Shown here: positions 55,046-63,346 of the stretch, in pieces
How the letters are laid out: every line of letters begins with the position of its first letter
Numbering within the stretch: position 1 is the stretch's first letter
DNA from: JAHKLT01 sp046197865
GTDB lineage: Archaea > Methanobacteriota > Methanobacteria > Methanobacteriales > Methanobacteriaceae
Length of the DNA stretch: 64,000 nt
NCBI RefSeq assembly: GCF_046197865.1
Contig: NZ_CP166990.1
Coordinates: 1,860,001 to 1,924,000, forward strand
Direction: 5' to 3'
The notes under the pieces: generated by a model
What the model was told of the DNA's origin: nothing
The model's input: the letters and a program-made list of their open reading frames with translations, nothing else
Databases searched by the model: none
Position numbers and translations under genes: made by a program

Positions 55046-55397
55046 TTCTTTTTACCTCAAACTTTTATCATTATAATATATAGTCTAAGATATACTTAAA
55101 ATTTTTTTTAGGTTGTGATTATTTTTAAATGGATAGTTTTTGTTGCATTTTTAAAAGAATATAGTCTATTTTTTGTAAATTATTTAGTAAAAAAATCTTA
55201 AAGTGAATGAATTATAAAAAAATATTATGAATTTTATATACTTTCTTATATATTATGTTTATTTTAAAAAAATATTAATTAATTATATATATTTTAGTTA
55301 TTTAGTGTTTGTTTGAATAAGATTTTCCTGAAGAAAAATTTATATCTTATTATATTCAAAACAGTAATATTATTTGTTATTGGAGGTTTATTTTAAA
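55046..55397. other. Divergent promoter region between leuC and the adhesin gene
   Basis: This 350-base gap has no ORF or RNA gene that I can see. Toward leuC a TATATATTATAATG-like box reads on the minus strand (55070-55083). Toward the adhesin, TTTATATCTTA at 55339-55349 is a good TATA box, with a predicted start near 55370 and a GGAGG at 55382-55386. The middle part is plain AT-rich DNA. Confidence 0.5.
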
Positions 55398-58300
55398 ATG
55401 TTTAGAAATAAAATTTTTATATTGTTAATTGTTTTAGTTTTTTCTGTGGGTTTGGTGTCTGCAGAAGAAATTAATGATATAGGAGAATGGGATTCATTTG
55501 ATGTTTATTCTGATGATCTTGAAATTAATGATGAAATGAAGACATATTCTGTTGCTGGTAATTTTACTTGTTTAGAACAAGAAATAATTAGTAAAGAAGT
55601 AGTTGATCTTGAAGGTAAAACAATTTTATATAATGATACAGGAAAATATGCTAATGGTATTGAGATTAATAAGATTGTTACTATTAGAAATGGTGTTATT
55701 GATGGAAACAGTGAAGTAAGAATTTTCAATATTGTAAGTGGTGGTAATTTAATTTTAGAAAACATAACACTACAAAACGGACACACAAATAGTAATGGTG
55801 GAGCAATCTACAATAATTATGGTGGTGTTTTTACTATAAGTAATTCTACACTAAATAACAACACCGCAAATAGTTATGGTGGAGCAATCTACAATAATTA
55901 TGGTGGTGTTTTTACTATAAGTAATTCTACATTAAATAACAACACCGCAAGCGGTTGGGGTGGAGCAATCTACAATAATGGTAATGATTTTACTATAAGT
56001 AATTCTACACTAAATAACAACACCGCAAACTGGTATGGTGGAGCAATCTACAATATTGGTAATGATTTTACTATAAGTAATTCTACACTAAATAACAACA
56101 CCGCAAATAGTTATGGTGGAGCAATCTACAATAACCGTGGTAGTGATTTTACTATAAGTAATTCTACACTAAATAACAACACCGCAAATAGTTATGGTGG
56201 AGCAATCTACAATAACCGTGGTAGTGATTTTACTATAAGTAATTCTACACTAAATAACAACACCGCAAATAGTTATGGTGGAGCAATCTACAATAATTAT
56301 GGTAGTGATTTTACTATAAGTAATTCTACACTAAATAACAACACCGCAAACTGGTATGGTGGAGCAATCTACAATAACCGTGGTAGTGATTTTACTATAA
56401 GTAATTCTACACTAAATAACAACACCGCAAGCGGTTGGGGTGGAGCAATCTACAATAATGGTAATGATTTTACTATAAGTAATTCTACACTAAATAACAA
56501 CACCGCAAATAGTTATGGTGGAGCAATCAACAATAATGGTGGTGATTTTACTATAAGTAATTCTACACTAAATAACAACACCGCAAGCGGTTGGGGTGGA
56601 GCAATCTACAATAATGGTAATGATTTTACTATAAGTAATTCTACACTAAATAACAACACCGCAAATAGTTATGGTGGAGCAATCAACAATAATGGTGGTG
56701 ATTTTACTATAAGTAATTCTACACTAAATAACAACACCGCAAGCGGTTGGGGTGGAGCAATCTACAATAATGGTAATGATTTTACTATAAGTAATTCTAC
56801 ACTAAATAACAACACCGCAAATAGTTATGGTGGAGCAATCTACAATAATGGTAATGATTTTACTATAAGTAATTCTACACTAAATAATTCAAGATATACT
56901 AATCATCTTATTTATAATCATCAAGGTGCTACTTTATCATTAAAGAATAATACTATGTTTAATGATTGTTTTGAGCAAATTTATAATAATGGTACTATTG
57001 ATACTTTGGTTTATTTGATTATTTTAGGTAATGGTACTTGTTATGGTGTTTATGGTGGTGATGTTATTTTAGATGCTTCTTTAACTGATGATAATGGTAA
57101 TGTTATTGTAGGTCAAAATATTACTTTATTTAATAACACTATTTTTAATGTTAATTTAACAGATTTTGAAGATGGTTTATACACTAAAAATATCACATCT
57201 ACTAGTGCTGGAAAATATCTAGTTAGTGGTACTTATATTGGTGGAACTAATATAACTGTACAATCAGGTTTATTAAATATTGATAAAAATAATGCTACTT
57301 TTAATTTAAATGAAAGTAACATGTTTTATGGTGAAAATCAAACAATAAGAATCATTACTAATGTTACTGGTAATATTACAATTATTTATAATGGTAAAAA
57401 TCAAACACTAAATATTACAAATGGTGAAGTAATTTTCACAGACTTAAATCTACCAGGAGGAGAAAATAACATCACTATAATATATTCTGGTGATGAAAAT
57501 TACCATTTTAAAACTTTTAACACTACAGTTAATGTTTTAAAGTCTAATAAAGCCAATATTAATATTACCAGCCCTGATATTGTTTCTAGTGAAAATCAAA
57601 CAATTACTGTAACAATTGCTCCTAATGCTACTGGTAATATAACTTTAACAATTAATAATAAAAATTACACAAATGAAATAATCAATGGTACTGTATCTTT
57701 TAATGTTACTGATTTAAATCCAAATAATTACACTGCAATCATCACATATTCAGGTGATAGTAATTATAATGGTTTTAATAAAACATTGAATATTACTATA
57801 GCTAAAACTAATGTATCTTTAAATGCTAATGATACTTTCTTATTTTATAGAAATGGTACACAATATGTAGCTGTTTTAAAAGATTCTAATAATAATCCAA
57901 TAGCTGGTGTGCTTATACAGATTACTATTAATGGTGTAACTTATAATAGAACTACTAATAGTGATGGTGAAGTGTTCTTAAATATTAATTTAAGGCCTAA
58001 TACTTATAATGTCACTGCAAGATTTAATGGTTCAAGTAAATACTTTAATACATCAATCAATAACTTTGTTGTTGTTAATTCTACTTTAATAGCTGAGGAT
58101 CTTACTAAACATTTCCGTAATGGATCACAATACACGGTTGAAGTTTTAGATAAAAAAGGAAACCCAATAAACAACACTCTAGTTGAATTTAATATTAATG
58201 GAGTATTTTATAATAGAACAACAAATGAAAATGGTATAGCTACTTTAAACATTAATTTAGATCTAAACACTTATATTATAACAGTAAAATGCAATGATTT

Positions 58301-58583
58301 AGAAATAAGTAATATAATTAAAGTTTTACCAATTCTAATAGGTGAAAACTTAAATAAAACATTTGGAAATAACGACACATACAACGTTGAAGTATTAGAC
58401 GATCAAGGAAATAAAGTAATCAACCAAACAATACAAATCAACATCAACGGAGTAATATATAACAGAACATCAGATGATAACGGAATAGTAAAATTAAATA
58501 TAAATTTAGATCCTGGATCATACATAGCTACAGCATCCTGGAAAGATTTCCATACAAGCAACATAATAACAGTAAACAAATAG
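55398..58583 (+). CDS. Large secreted adhesin-like protein with near-identical repeats and Ig-like domains
   Basis: The protein has 1061 residues with a signal peptide (MFRNKIFILLIVLVFSVGLV, cleavage after SAE-like residues). The N-terminal ~120 residues read like a right-handed beta-helix cap. Residues 144-497 hold 13 full repeats of 26-27 residues (core FTISNSTLNNNTA...GGAIYNN) plus a partial copy, a Pmp/parallel beta-helix type. C-terminal Ig-like domains follow (~590-1061), the last three like those of the protein at 2405-3778. No anchor is visible. I chose the ATG at 55398 because of the GGAGG at 55382; an upstream TTG (55374) precedes that site. It is probably involved in surface attachment. 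Confidence 0.88.
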   Translation: MFRNKIFILLIVLVFSVGLVSAEEINDIGEWDSFDVYSDDLEINDEMKTYSVAGNFTCLEQEIISKEVVDLEGKTILYNDTGKYANGIEINKIVTIRNGVIDGNSEVRIFNIVSGGNLILENITLQNGHTNSNGGAIYNNYGGVFTISNSTLNNNTANSYGGAIYNNYGGVFTISNSTLNNNTASGWGGAIYNNGNDFTISNSTLNNNTANWYGGAIYNIGNDFTISNSTLNNNTANSYGGAIYNNRGSDFTISNSTLNNNTANSYGGAIYNNRGSDFTISNSTLNNNTANSYGGAIYNNYGSDFTISNSTLNNNTANWYGGAIYNNRGSDFTISNSTLNNNTASGWGGAIYNNGNDFTISNSTLNNNTANSYGGAINNNGGDFTISNSTLNNNTASGWGGAIYNNGNDFTISNSTLNNNTANSYGGAINNNGGDFTISNSTLNNNTASGWGGAIYNNGNDFTISNSTLNNNTANSYGGAIYNNGNDFTISNSTLNNSRYTNHLIYNHQGATLSLKNNTMFNDCFEQIYNNGTIDTLVYLIILGNGTCYGVYGGDVILDASLTDDNGNVIVGQNITLFNNTIFNVNLTDFEDGLYTKNITSTSAGKYLVSGTYIGGTNITVQSGLLNIDKNNATFNLNESNMFYGENQTIRIITNVTGNITIIYNGKNQTLNITNGEVIFTDLNLPGGENNITIIYSGDENYHFKTFNTTVNVLKSNKANINITSPDIVSSENQTITVTIAPNATGNITLTINNKNYTNEIINGTVSFNVTDLNPNNYTAIITYSGDSNYNGFNKTLNITIAKTNVSLNANDTFLFYRNGTQYVAVLKDSNNNPIAGVLIQITINGVTYNRTTNSDGEVFLNINLRPNTYNVTARFNGSSKYFNTSINNFVVVNSTLIAEDLTKHFRNGSQYTVEVLDKKGNPINNTLVEFNINGVFYNRTTNENGIATLNINLDLNTYIITVKCNDLEISNIIKVLPILIGENLNKTFGNNDTYNVEVLDDQGNKVINQTIQININGVIYNRTSDDNGIVKLNINLDPGSYIATASWKDFHTSNIITVNK
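55827..56888 (+). repeat. Array of 13 in-frame 78/81-bp repeats plus a partial copy
   Basis: Units of 78 or 81 bases encode the beta-helix coils of the adhesin and are almost identical at DNA level, including synonymous positions. Five units have 27 residues and eight have 26. Units 8-9, 10-11 and 12-13 form a higher-order ~156-base repeat (SGW type followed by NSY type). Such recent homogeneity favours slippage or recombination and length change between strains. Confidence 0.95.
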
Positions 58584-58617
58584 TGGAAAAACATACATTC
58601 CACTAAATTTCTTTTTT
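58581..58617 (+). terminator. Hairpin terminator of the adhesin gene
   Basis: TAGTGGAA (starting at the stop codon) pairs perfectly with TTCCACTA at 58598-58605 across a 9-base loop, followed by AAATTTCTTTTTT. This stem plus T-run resembles an intrinsic terminator, unusual in an archaeon. Confidence 0.6.
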
Positions 58618-58646
58618 AAAATAATATCTCTAAAAACTAATTTTTG

Positions 58647-58671
58647 GGCACTGTAAATTTTCACGGGTTTT
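58647..58671 (+). repeat. Left terminal inverted repeat
   Basis: 25 bases, perfectly complementary to 60401-60425; the match stops at the next base. Confidence 0.95.
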
Positions 58672-58679
58672 TGTTTTTT

Positions 58680-60239
58680 TTATTGTCTGTTTTGTAGTGT
58701 TCTGTGGTTGGGTTTGTAGAATTTGATTGTGGAGGATAGTGATAGTAGTAATGACCATGGTTTTTTGGATGTGTGTTTTTTATGTCTTATTTGTGGTAGG
58801 CTGTTGAATGTTTCTGCTTGGCTTGTGGTTCTGCGAATTTTGTTATCTTTAGAGTATGCTGTTAGTTTGTCTTTTTGTTTGGAGAATTTATCCATGATTT
58901 TTTGTATAGGATCTGCAATGAAAAATATGTTTTTTTCATATTTTGCAAGTAGTTCTTTTGTTTTATTTTCGTCAAAACTTCTGAGTATTTCTTTCATTTC
59001 AGTAAATATCATTAAATTATAAGTGATATCTTTTTCTGGAATGTTTTCTTTTTTAATTTCATCAAATATTTTGTCTGTGGTGTATTTCATCCAATGAAAT
59101 ATGCATTGTTGTTGTGGTATATTTTTATTTTCAGCTATTTTTCCGTATACTCCTAACATATCGCTTGTTAATGATTGGATTGGTGTTTTATCGAATGTAA
59201 AATCAAAAAATTTATTTATAACATCATAATGACGTGTGTTTGTTATTGCAATAGATATGGGCATGTCTTTTATTTCATTTGAAAAAATAGTTACTAAGTA
59301 GTTTTTTTGACCATTAATATTTGTAAAGAGTTCATCAACAGTAATATGACCAAAATTAGCATGTTTTTTATTTTTACACATGAATAATATGCCTAAATCG
59401 GTAACCTCACGTTTTAGTGAGGTTTTACCTTTTTTTTTAAAATCACCAGGCAATGGAACAATGTCTGTTTCATAAACAAATTCATCATGTTCTTTTTGAA
59501 TCACATTCCTAACATATTCATGACTTACATTGATATTCATACTAATTTCAACCACTTCTGCTATTTTATCAAATGATAAACCAGTATTTGCATGAATTTT
59601 ACGTATTTTATCATCTAATTTCTTTTTCTCCTTTAATTCTTTATCTACTTTAAAATCTACAGGAGTAATAAACCATTTATCACATTCATTACACACATAA
59701 GACTGAGGATAATATTCCACAGATTTATTTTCTTTAGTTTTATAAATCCTACGTTCCCATCCTTTAACATTAGCATTAGATTCACCACAATGAGGACAAA
59801 TTCTTTTTAACATTGCAAAACGATTATCAGGATAAGAAATAACATTAGATTCTTCTACATCCTCAAAAATATCTATACCAAAGCCTCTTTTAATATTGTT
59901 TCTTAAAGATTCATTAAAAGTAAGTCTATCAACCATAAAATCACCTACACCCCAATCTAAATTATTTTCATCAAAATCAACCAATAAAATCTGATCATCA
60001 TTTGAATCACTATCATTAAAATCATTAAAAGATTTAAATTCATCAATATTATTAATATCATCAATATTTTCCAATAAAACTGTTTGAAATTCATCTATTA
60101 AATCAATAGAATCACCACAATACTTTTTATTCCTCTTAAAAAAAGGTTCAAAATCAATATCTAACCGAACAAAATCATCCAAATAAGTTTGATTCTCCCT
60201 AAATATCTTTTTAAAAGGTAAAATATTAACAATATTCAT
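58680..60239 (-). CDS. DDE transposase with zinc ribbon (Mutator/IS256-like features)
   Basis: The protein has about 519 residues from the ATG at 60239. The longer frame from 60389 would add a hydrophobic, AT-encoded stretch and is unlikely. It has a zinc ribbon CPHCGESNANV...CNECDKWF (~150-195), a helix-turn-helix-like part (LSFDKIAEVVEISMNINVSHEYV) and a catalytic region with Asp in HITVDELF, Asp in LTSDMLGVYG, the CxxH motif QQCIFHWMK and a candidate Glu in TSQAETFNSLPQ. The Asp/CxxH arrangement resembles the Mutator/IS256 superfamily; ISNCY/ISM1 and IS1595 are alternatives. No frameshift is seen. Confidence 0.88.
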   Translation of the reverse strand: MNIVNILPFKKIFRENQTYLDDFVRLDIDFEPFFKRNKKYCGDSIDLIDEFQTVLLENIDDINNIDEFKSFNDFNDSDSNDDQILLVDFDENNLDWGVGDFMVDRLTFNESLRNNIKRGFGIDIFEDVEESNVISYPDNRFAMLKRICPHCGESNANVKGWERRIYKTKENKSVEYYPQSYVCNECDKWFITPVDFKVDKELKEKKKLDDKIRKIHANTGLSFDKIAEVVEISMNINVSHEYVRNVIQKEHDEFVYETDIVPLPGDFKKKGKTSLKREVTDLGILFMCKNKKHANFGHITVDELFTNINGQKNYLVTIFSNEIKDMPISIAITNTRHYDVINKFFDFTFDKTPIQSLTSDMLGVYGKIAENKNIPQQQCIFHWMKYTTDKIFDEIKKENIPEKDITYNLMIFTEMKEILRSFDENKTKELLAKYEKNIFFIADPIQKIMDKFSKQKDKLTAYSKDNKIRRTTSQAETFNSLPQIRHKKHTSKKPWSLLLSLSSTIKFYKPNHRTLQNRQ

Positions 60240-60400
60240 AATTAATAATATATAACTCATACTATATAAATATAACCAATATAAATTATTAAAAACACAA
60301 TACACAAACAATATCACAAACCAATACAAAAAATAAAGACAAAACACTAAAAAAAATAAAAAAACAAGAAAATAAAAAAAACCATCCAAAAAAGAAAATC

Positions 60401-60425
60401 AAAACCCGTGAAAATTTACAGTGCC
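60401..60425 (-). repeat. Right terminal inverted repeat
   Basis: 25 bases, the exact reverse complement of the left end at 58647-58671. Confidence 0.95.
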
Positions 60426-60535
60426 AATTTTTGAATGATTTATACAAAAGCTTAAATATTATAAATTAGATAATATTATAATTATTTACATTATACTTAC
60501 TTTAAATAATTATTTAATATTCGAGGAGGAATAAA

Positions 60536-60790
60536 ATGAGTAATGAAATTATTTCAGAAGTTTCTGAAATCTTAAAACATATTATGGAAAATAACAGCGT
60601 TCCAAGAAACATTAGAAAAGCTGCTGAAGATTCAAATATAATTTTAAATGATGAGGAAGAAGATGAAACTGTAAGAGTTAGCTCTGTTATCATCAAATTA
60701 GATGATATTAGTAATGATCCTAACATTCCTGTTCATGCTAGAACATTGATTTGGGAGATTTTAAGTAAATTAGAATCTATTAAAACTTAA
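60536..60790 (+). CDS. UPF0147 family protein
   Basis: The 84-residue helical protein has EVSEILKHIMENNSVPRNIR, AAEDSNIIL and IPVHARTLIWEILSKLESIK, the hallmarks of UPF0147, a small family restricted to archaea. Biochemical function is unknown. A strong GAGGAGG precedes the ATG, suggesting high expression. The insertion sequence ends 103 bases upstream of the CDS, just before or within its promoter region. Its stop overlaps the convergent cbiG stop. Confidence 0.95.
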   Translation: MSNEIISEVSEILKHIMENNSVPRNIRKAAEDSNIILNDEEEDETVRVSSVIIKLDDISNDPNIPVHARTLIWEILSKLESIKT

Positions 60791-61794
60791 TTAATAGCTA
60801 GTGCTATTGTAACACCATCAAAAACAGATTTTTTATATATTAATTTTGAATCATATCCTGCAACTATTAAGGCTGATTGCTCACAAACACCATCAATTCC
60901 AAAATTTGACTTTACAAATTCAGATTTTGAGCAATCATTTGATTTAAATAACTTTAATTTTTCTATACTTACAGTTTTAAATGGAATATTTAATTTATTA
61001 GATAATTCAATAATTCCTTTTTCGTTTTTTTTCATTTCACCAGATGAAATGCAATTAATTCTTTCTACTGGTAATTTTAAATCATTTAAAACTTCTCTTA
61101 AACCATTTAAAACTTCAATTGAAGACTTACCTTTTCGACATCCAATTCCTAAAACTAAAGTTCTTTCTTTAAGAGTTAGTTCATGATTATCTATTTTTGC
61201 TATAAATTCATTTTTTAAAATATTATTATTATATTTTATAAGGTACATTTCAAGTGTATTATTTTGAATATAATTAATTAAATATTTCAAATTTGTATTT
61301 TCATTAAATAATAGCTCGATTTTCTCATTATTTAATAAGGCCTTATTAAAAAATACAATCTCCTCAGGATTTATAATCTTAAAATAAAATTTTGCTGCAA
61401 TATTATCAATAGCTAGTTTATTATTTACATCTGTTGCAGTTGTTATAACTGGTTTTGCATTTATTATATTAGAAACCCTATAAGTAAACTCATTTCCTCC
61501 TCCAATATGACCTGATAATAAACTTATGACATATTCACCCGTCTCATCAATATTTATTACAGATGGATCATTAAGTTTAGATGAAATCAAACCACATATT
61601 AATCTAATTACTATTCCACTTGCCATAATAGCTATAATATGATCATATTCATAAAATGCAATTTTCATGTTCTTTTTAACACTTTTATAAAATAAGTCTG
61701 TTTTAATTACAGTTGAATCTTTATCTAAAGAATCTTTAATCTGGCAAGATAATTCAAATCCTTTTTTTGTAATTGAAATAATAGCTACTTTCAT
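60787..61794 (-). CDS. cbiG: Cobalt-precorrin 5A hydrolase
   Basis: The 335-residue protein has an N-terminal part with IMASGIVIRLICGLISSKL, SLLSGHIGGGNEFTYRVS and ITTATDVNNKLAIDNIA, a middle linker, and a C-terminal domain with LGIGCRKGKSSIEVLNGL and NFGIDGVCEQSALIVAG, matching CbiG. It opens the lactone ring and releases acetaldehyde in anaerobic cobalamin synthesis. It directly follows cbiB with no intergenic base. Confidence 0.95.
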   Translation of the reverse strand: MKVAIISITKKGFELSCQIKDSLDKDSTVIKTDLFYKSVKKNMKIAFYEYDHIIAIMASGIVIRLICGLISSKLNDPSVINIDETGEYVISLLSGHIGGGNEFTYRVSNIINAKPVITTATDVNNKLAIDNIAAKFYFKIINPEEIVFFNKALLNNEKIELLFNENTNLKYLINYIQNNTLEMYLIKYNNNILKNEFIAKIDNHELTLKERTLVLGIGCRKGKSSIEVLNGLREVLNDLKLPVERINCISSGEMKKNEKGIIELSNKLNIPFKTVSIEKLKLFKSNDCSKSEFVKSNFGIDGVCEQSALIVAGYDSKLIYKKSVFDGVTIALAIN

Positions 61795-62796
61795 TTATAC
61801 CACCATAATAATTATTGTAAGTACTAGCATTACAAGTGTAAATAAATACATTGTAAGTTTAGAAATCCTTATAGAATTATCTATATCATCTAATGATATA
61901 CTTTTATTATCATCACCTAATACATATACATCTTCTTTAACAAGTTGAATATTTAAGGCTCCTGCTGTAGATGCCATTGTATAACCTGAATTTGGACTTG
62001 GACATTTTGATGAATCGTTTAAAAGTGTTTTAAAACTATTTTTATAATCAAACTTTAAGATATATGATGTAATTACAATAAATAATCCACCAAGTCGTGC
62101 AGGAATAAAGTTAATTAAATCATCACATTTAGCAGAAAAATATCCAATAGTAGAATATTTTTTATTTTTATATCCTACCATTGCATCTAAAGTGTTAATA
62201 ACTCTATAAATTATTGGTATAGAAATTAATATAAATAACTTATAAGTTATATCAATATCTATTAAATTTAATATTATTATACTAATAAAATAATAAAATA
62301 CAGGTGCTAAATACGAATCAACAATATTCTCAGACAAACTTTCTATTGTAGCTGATATAATCAATGTTTCATCAAGTTTTTCAGTATCTCTACTTACTAA
62401 ATGTGCAATTGATGATCTTGCTTTATCGATATTATTTTCCAAATCTTTTTTAATGTCATGAGCTGATGATAATAGTAATTTAAATGAAAAACAACTTGAT
62501 AAAATACATGTATATAATATAATAAATAATATAATGTTTATTTTTAATATAATATATAATATAAATAATAATATAAATAATGAAATAGCTATTGTTAATA
62601 TTAATAATAACATTCCTGATACCTTATTTTTAATTTTTATTAATTGATTAGATAAAATTGATATGATTTTTCCAATTAAAACAACAGGATGAATCTTTGT
62701 TGGTAATTCACCAAATAACAAATCTATTATTAGTGATAAAATAAACACAATGATTGTAAAAGTAAAAAATAAGTTATTTATATTAAATTCTATCAT
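61795..62796 (-). CDS. cbiB: Adenosylcobinamide-phosphate synthase (CbiB/CobD)
   Basis: The 333-residue membrane protein has IIDLLFGELPTKIHPVVLIG at the N-terminus, ARSSIAHLVSRDTEKLDETL, SENIVDSYLAPVFYYF, NTLDAMVGYKNKKYSTIGYF, and CPSPNSGYTMASTAGALNIQ, all typical of CbiB. It attaches the aminopropanol arm to adenosylcobyrate at the membrane. It forms an operon with cbiG downstream. Confidence 0.95.
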   Translation of the reverse strand: MIEFNINNLFFTFTIIVFILSLIIDLLFGELPTKIHPVVLIGKIISILSNQLIKIKNKVSGMLLLILTIAISLFILLFILYIILKINIILFIILYTCILSSCFSFKLLLSSAHDIKKDLENNIDKARSSIAHLVSRDTEKLDETLIISATIESLSENIVDSYLAPVFYYFISIIILNLIDIDITYKLFILISIPIIYRVINTLDAMVGYKNKKYSTIGYFSAKCDDLINFIPARLGGLFIVITSYILKFDYKNSFKTLLNDSSKCPSPNSGYTMASTAGALNIQLVKEDVYVLGDDNKSISLDDIDNSIRISKLTMYLFTLVMLVLTIIIMVV

Positions 62797-62860
62797 TAAA
62801 TATTATTATATATATTAAATTATATAATTATTTTTAAATTAAATTTATTAAAGTGAAAAA

Positions 62861-63346
62861 ATGATTGATGAAGCAATAATTAAAAAATGGTTAGAAGAAG
62901 AAAACTTATTTACTAGTATGCCTGAAGATGAAAACTCAAGAGCTCATTTTATAATTACATATCCTGCAAATATTAACAATAAAATGGATATTATATTACC
63001 TAAAATGAAAACTGATTGTTTGACTATTGGTTGTGCCACTGTTGTAGATGATGGGTTATTAGAACTTATGAAAGGTAAAGTTGATACTAATGAGCAGTTT
63101 TTAATGGAAATTCAATCAATTGCTAATCAATTTTTACTTGATATAAGTATTTTTGCTGAACCAACTAAAGAGCTAAAACATTTTCTTATTACAGAAGAAA
63201 TATTTGAAGATGGTCTTACAAAGGATTTTTTAATTAGATCAATTAAAAAAGTATTTAAAGCTAAACATCAATGCTTACTTAAATTAGAAGCTGTTTATGG
63301 TAAACCTATTCCATTTTCTAATAATCCAAACGATATTCCAATTTAA
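62861..63346 (+). CDS. DUF2299-like conserved archaeal protein
   Basis: The 161-residue soluble alpha/beta protein begins IDEAIIKKWLEEENLF, has AHFIITYPANINNKMDIILP and ends GKPIPFSNNP. Length and sequence style fit DUF2299, a conserved methanogen family without known function; the family assignment is from memory. It is divergent from cbiB across a 64-base promoter region. A T-rich tract after the stop is a likely terminator. Confidence 0.65.
   Translation: MIDEAIIKKWLEEENLFTSMPEDENSRAHFIITYPANINNKMDIILPKMKTDCLTIGCATVVDDGLLELMKGKVDTNEQFLMEIQSIANQFLLDISIFAEPTKELKHFLITEEIFEDGLTKDFLIRSIKKVFKAKHQCLLKLEAVYGKPIPFSNNPNDIPI

Larger units (their letters stand above)
58647..60425 (-). mobile_element. 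Complete insertion sequence with 25-bp inverted ends and 8-bp target duplication
   Basis: The 1779-base element begins GGCACTGTAAATTTTCACGG and ends with the exact reverse complement; the perfect match extends 25 bases. Both sides are flanked by the direct repeat AATTTTTG (58639-58646 and 60426-60433), an 8-bp target-site duplication. A single transposase gene fills it on the minus strand. Intact ends, duplication and ORF indicate recent and possibly still active transposition. An 8-bp duplication is known for Methanobrevibacter ISM1, but this element is longer and its family is unsettled. Confidence 0.95.

Noticed and set aside
58723..59022. Plus-strand ORF of 99 codons inside the insertion sequence
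   Set aside because: It is a shadow of the transposase frame; no ribosome site or recognisable motif.
60240..60389. Upstream extension of the transposase
   Set aside because: The added ~50 residues are a hydrophobic run encoded by AT-rich sequence next to the inverted repeat; the ATG at 60239 fits family length better.
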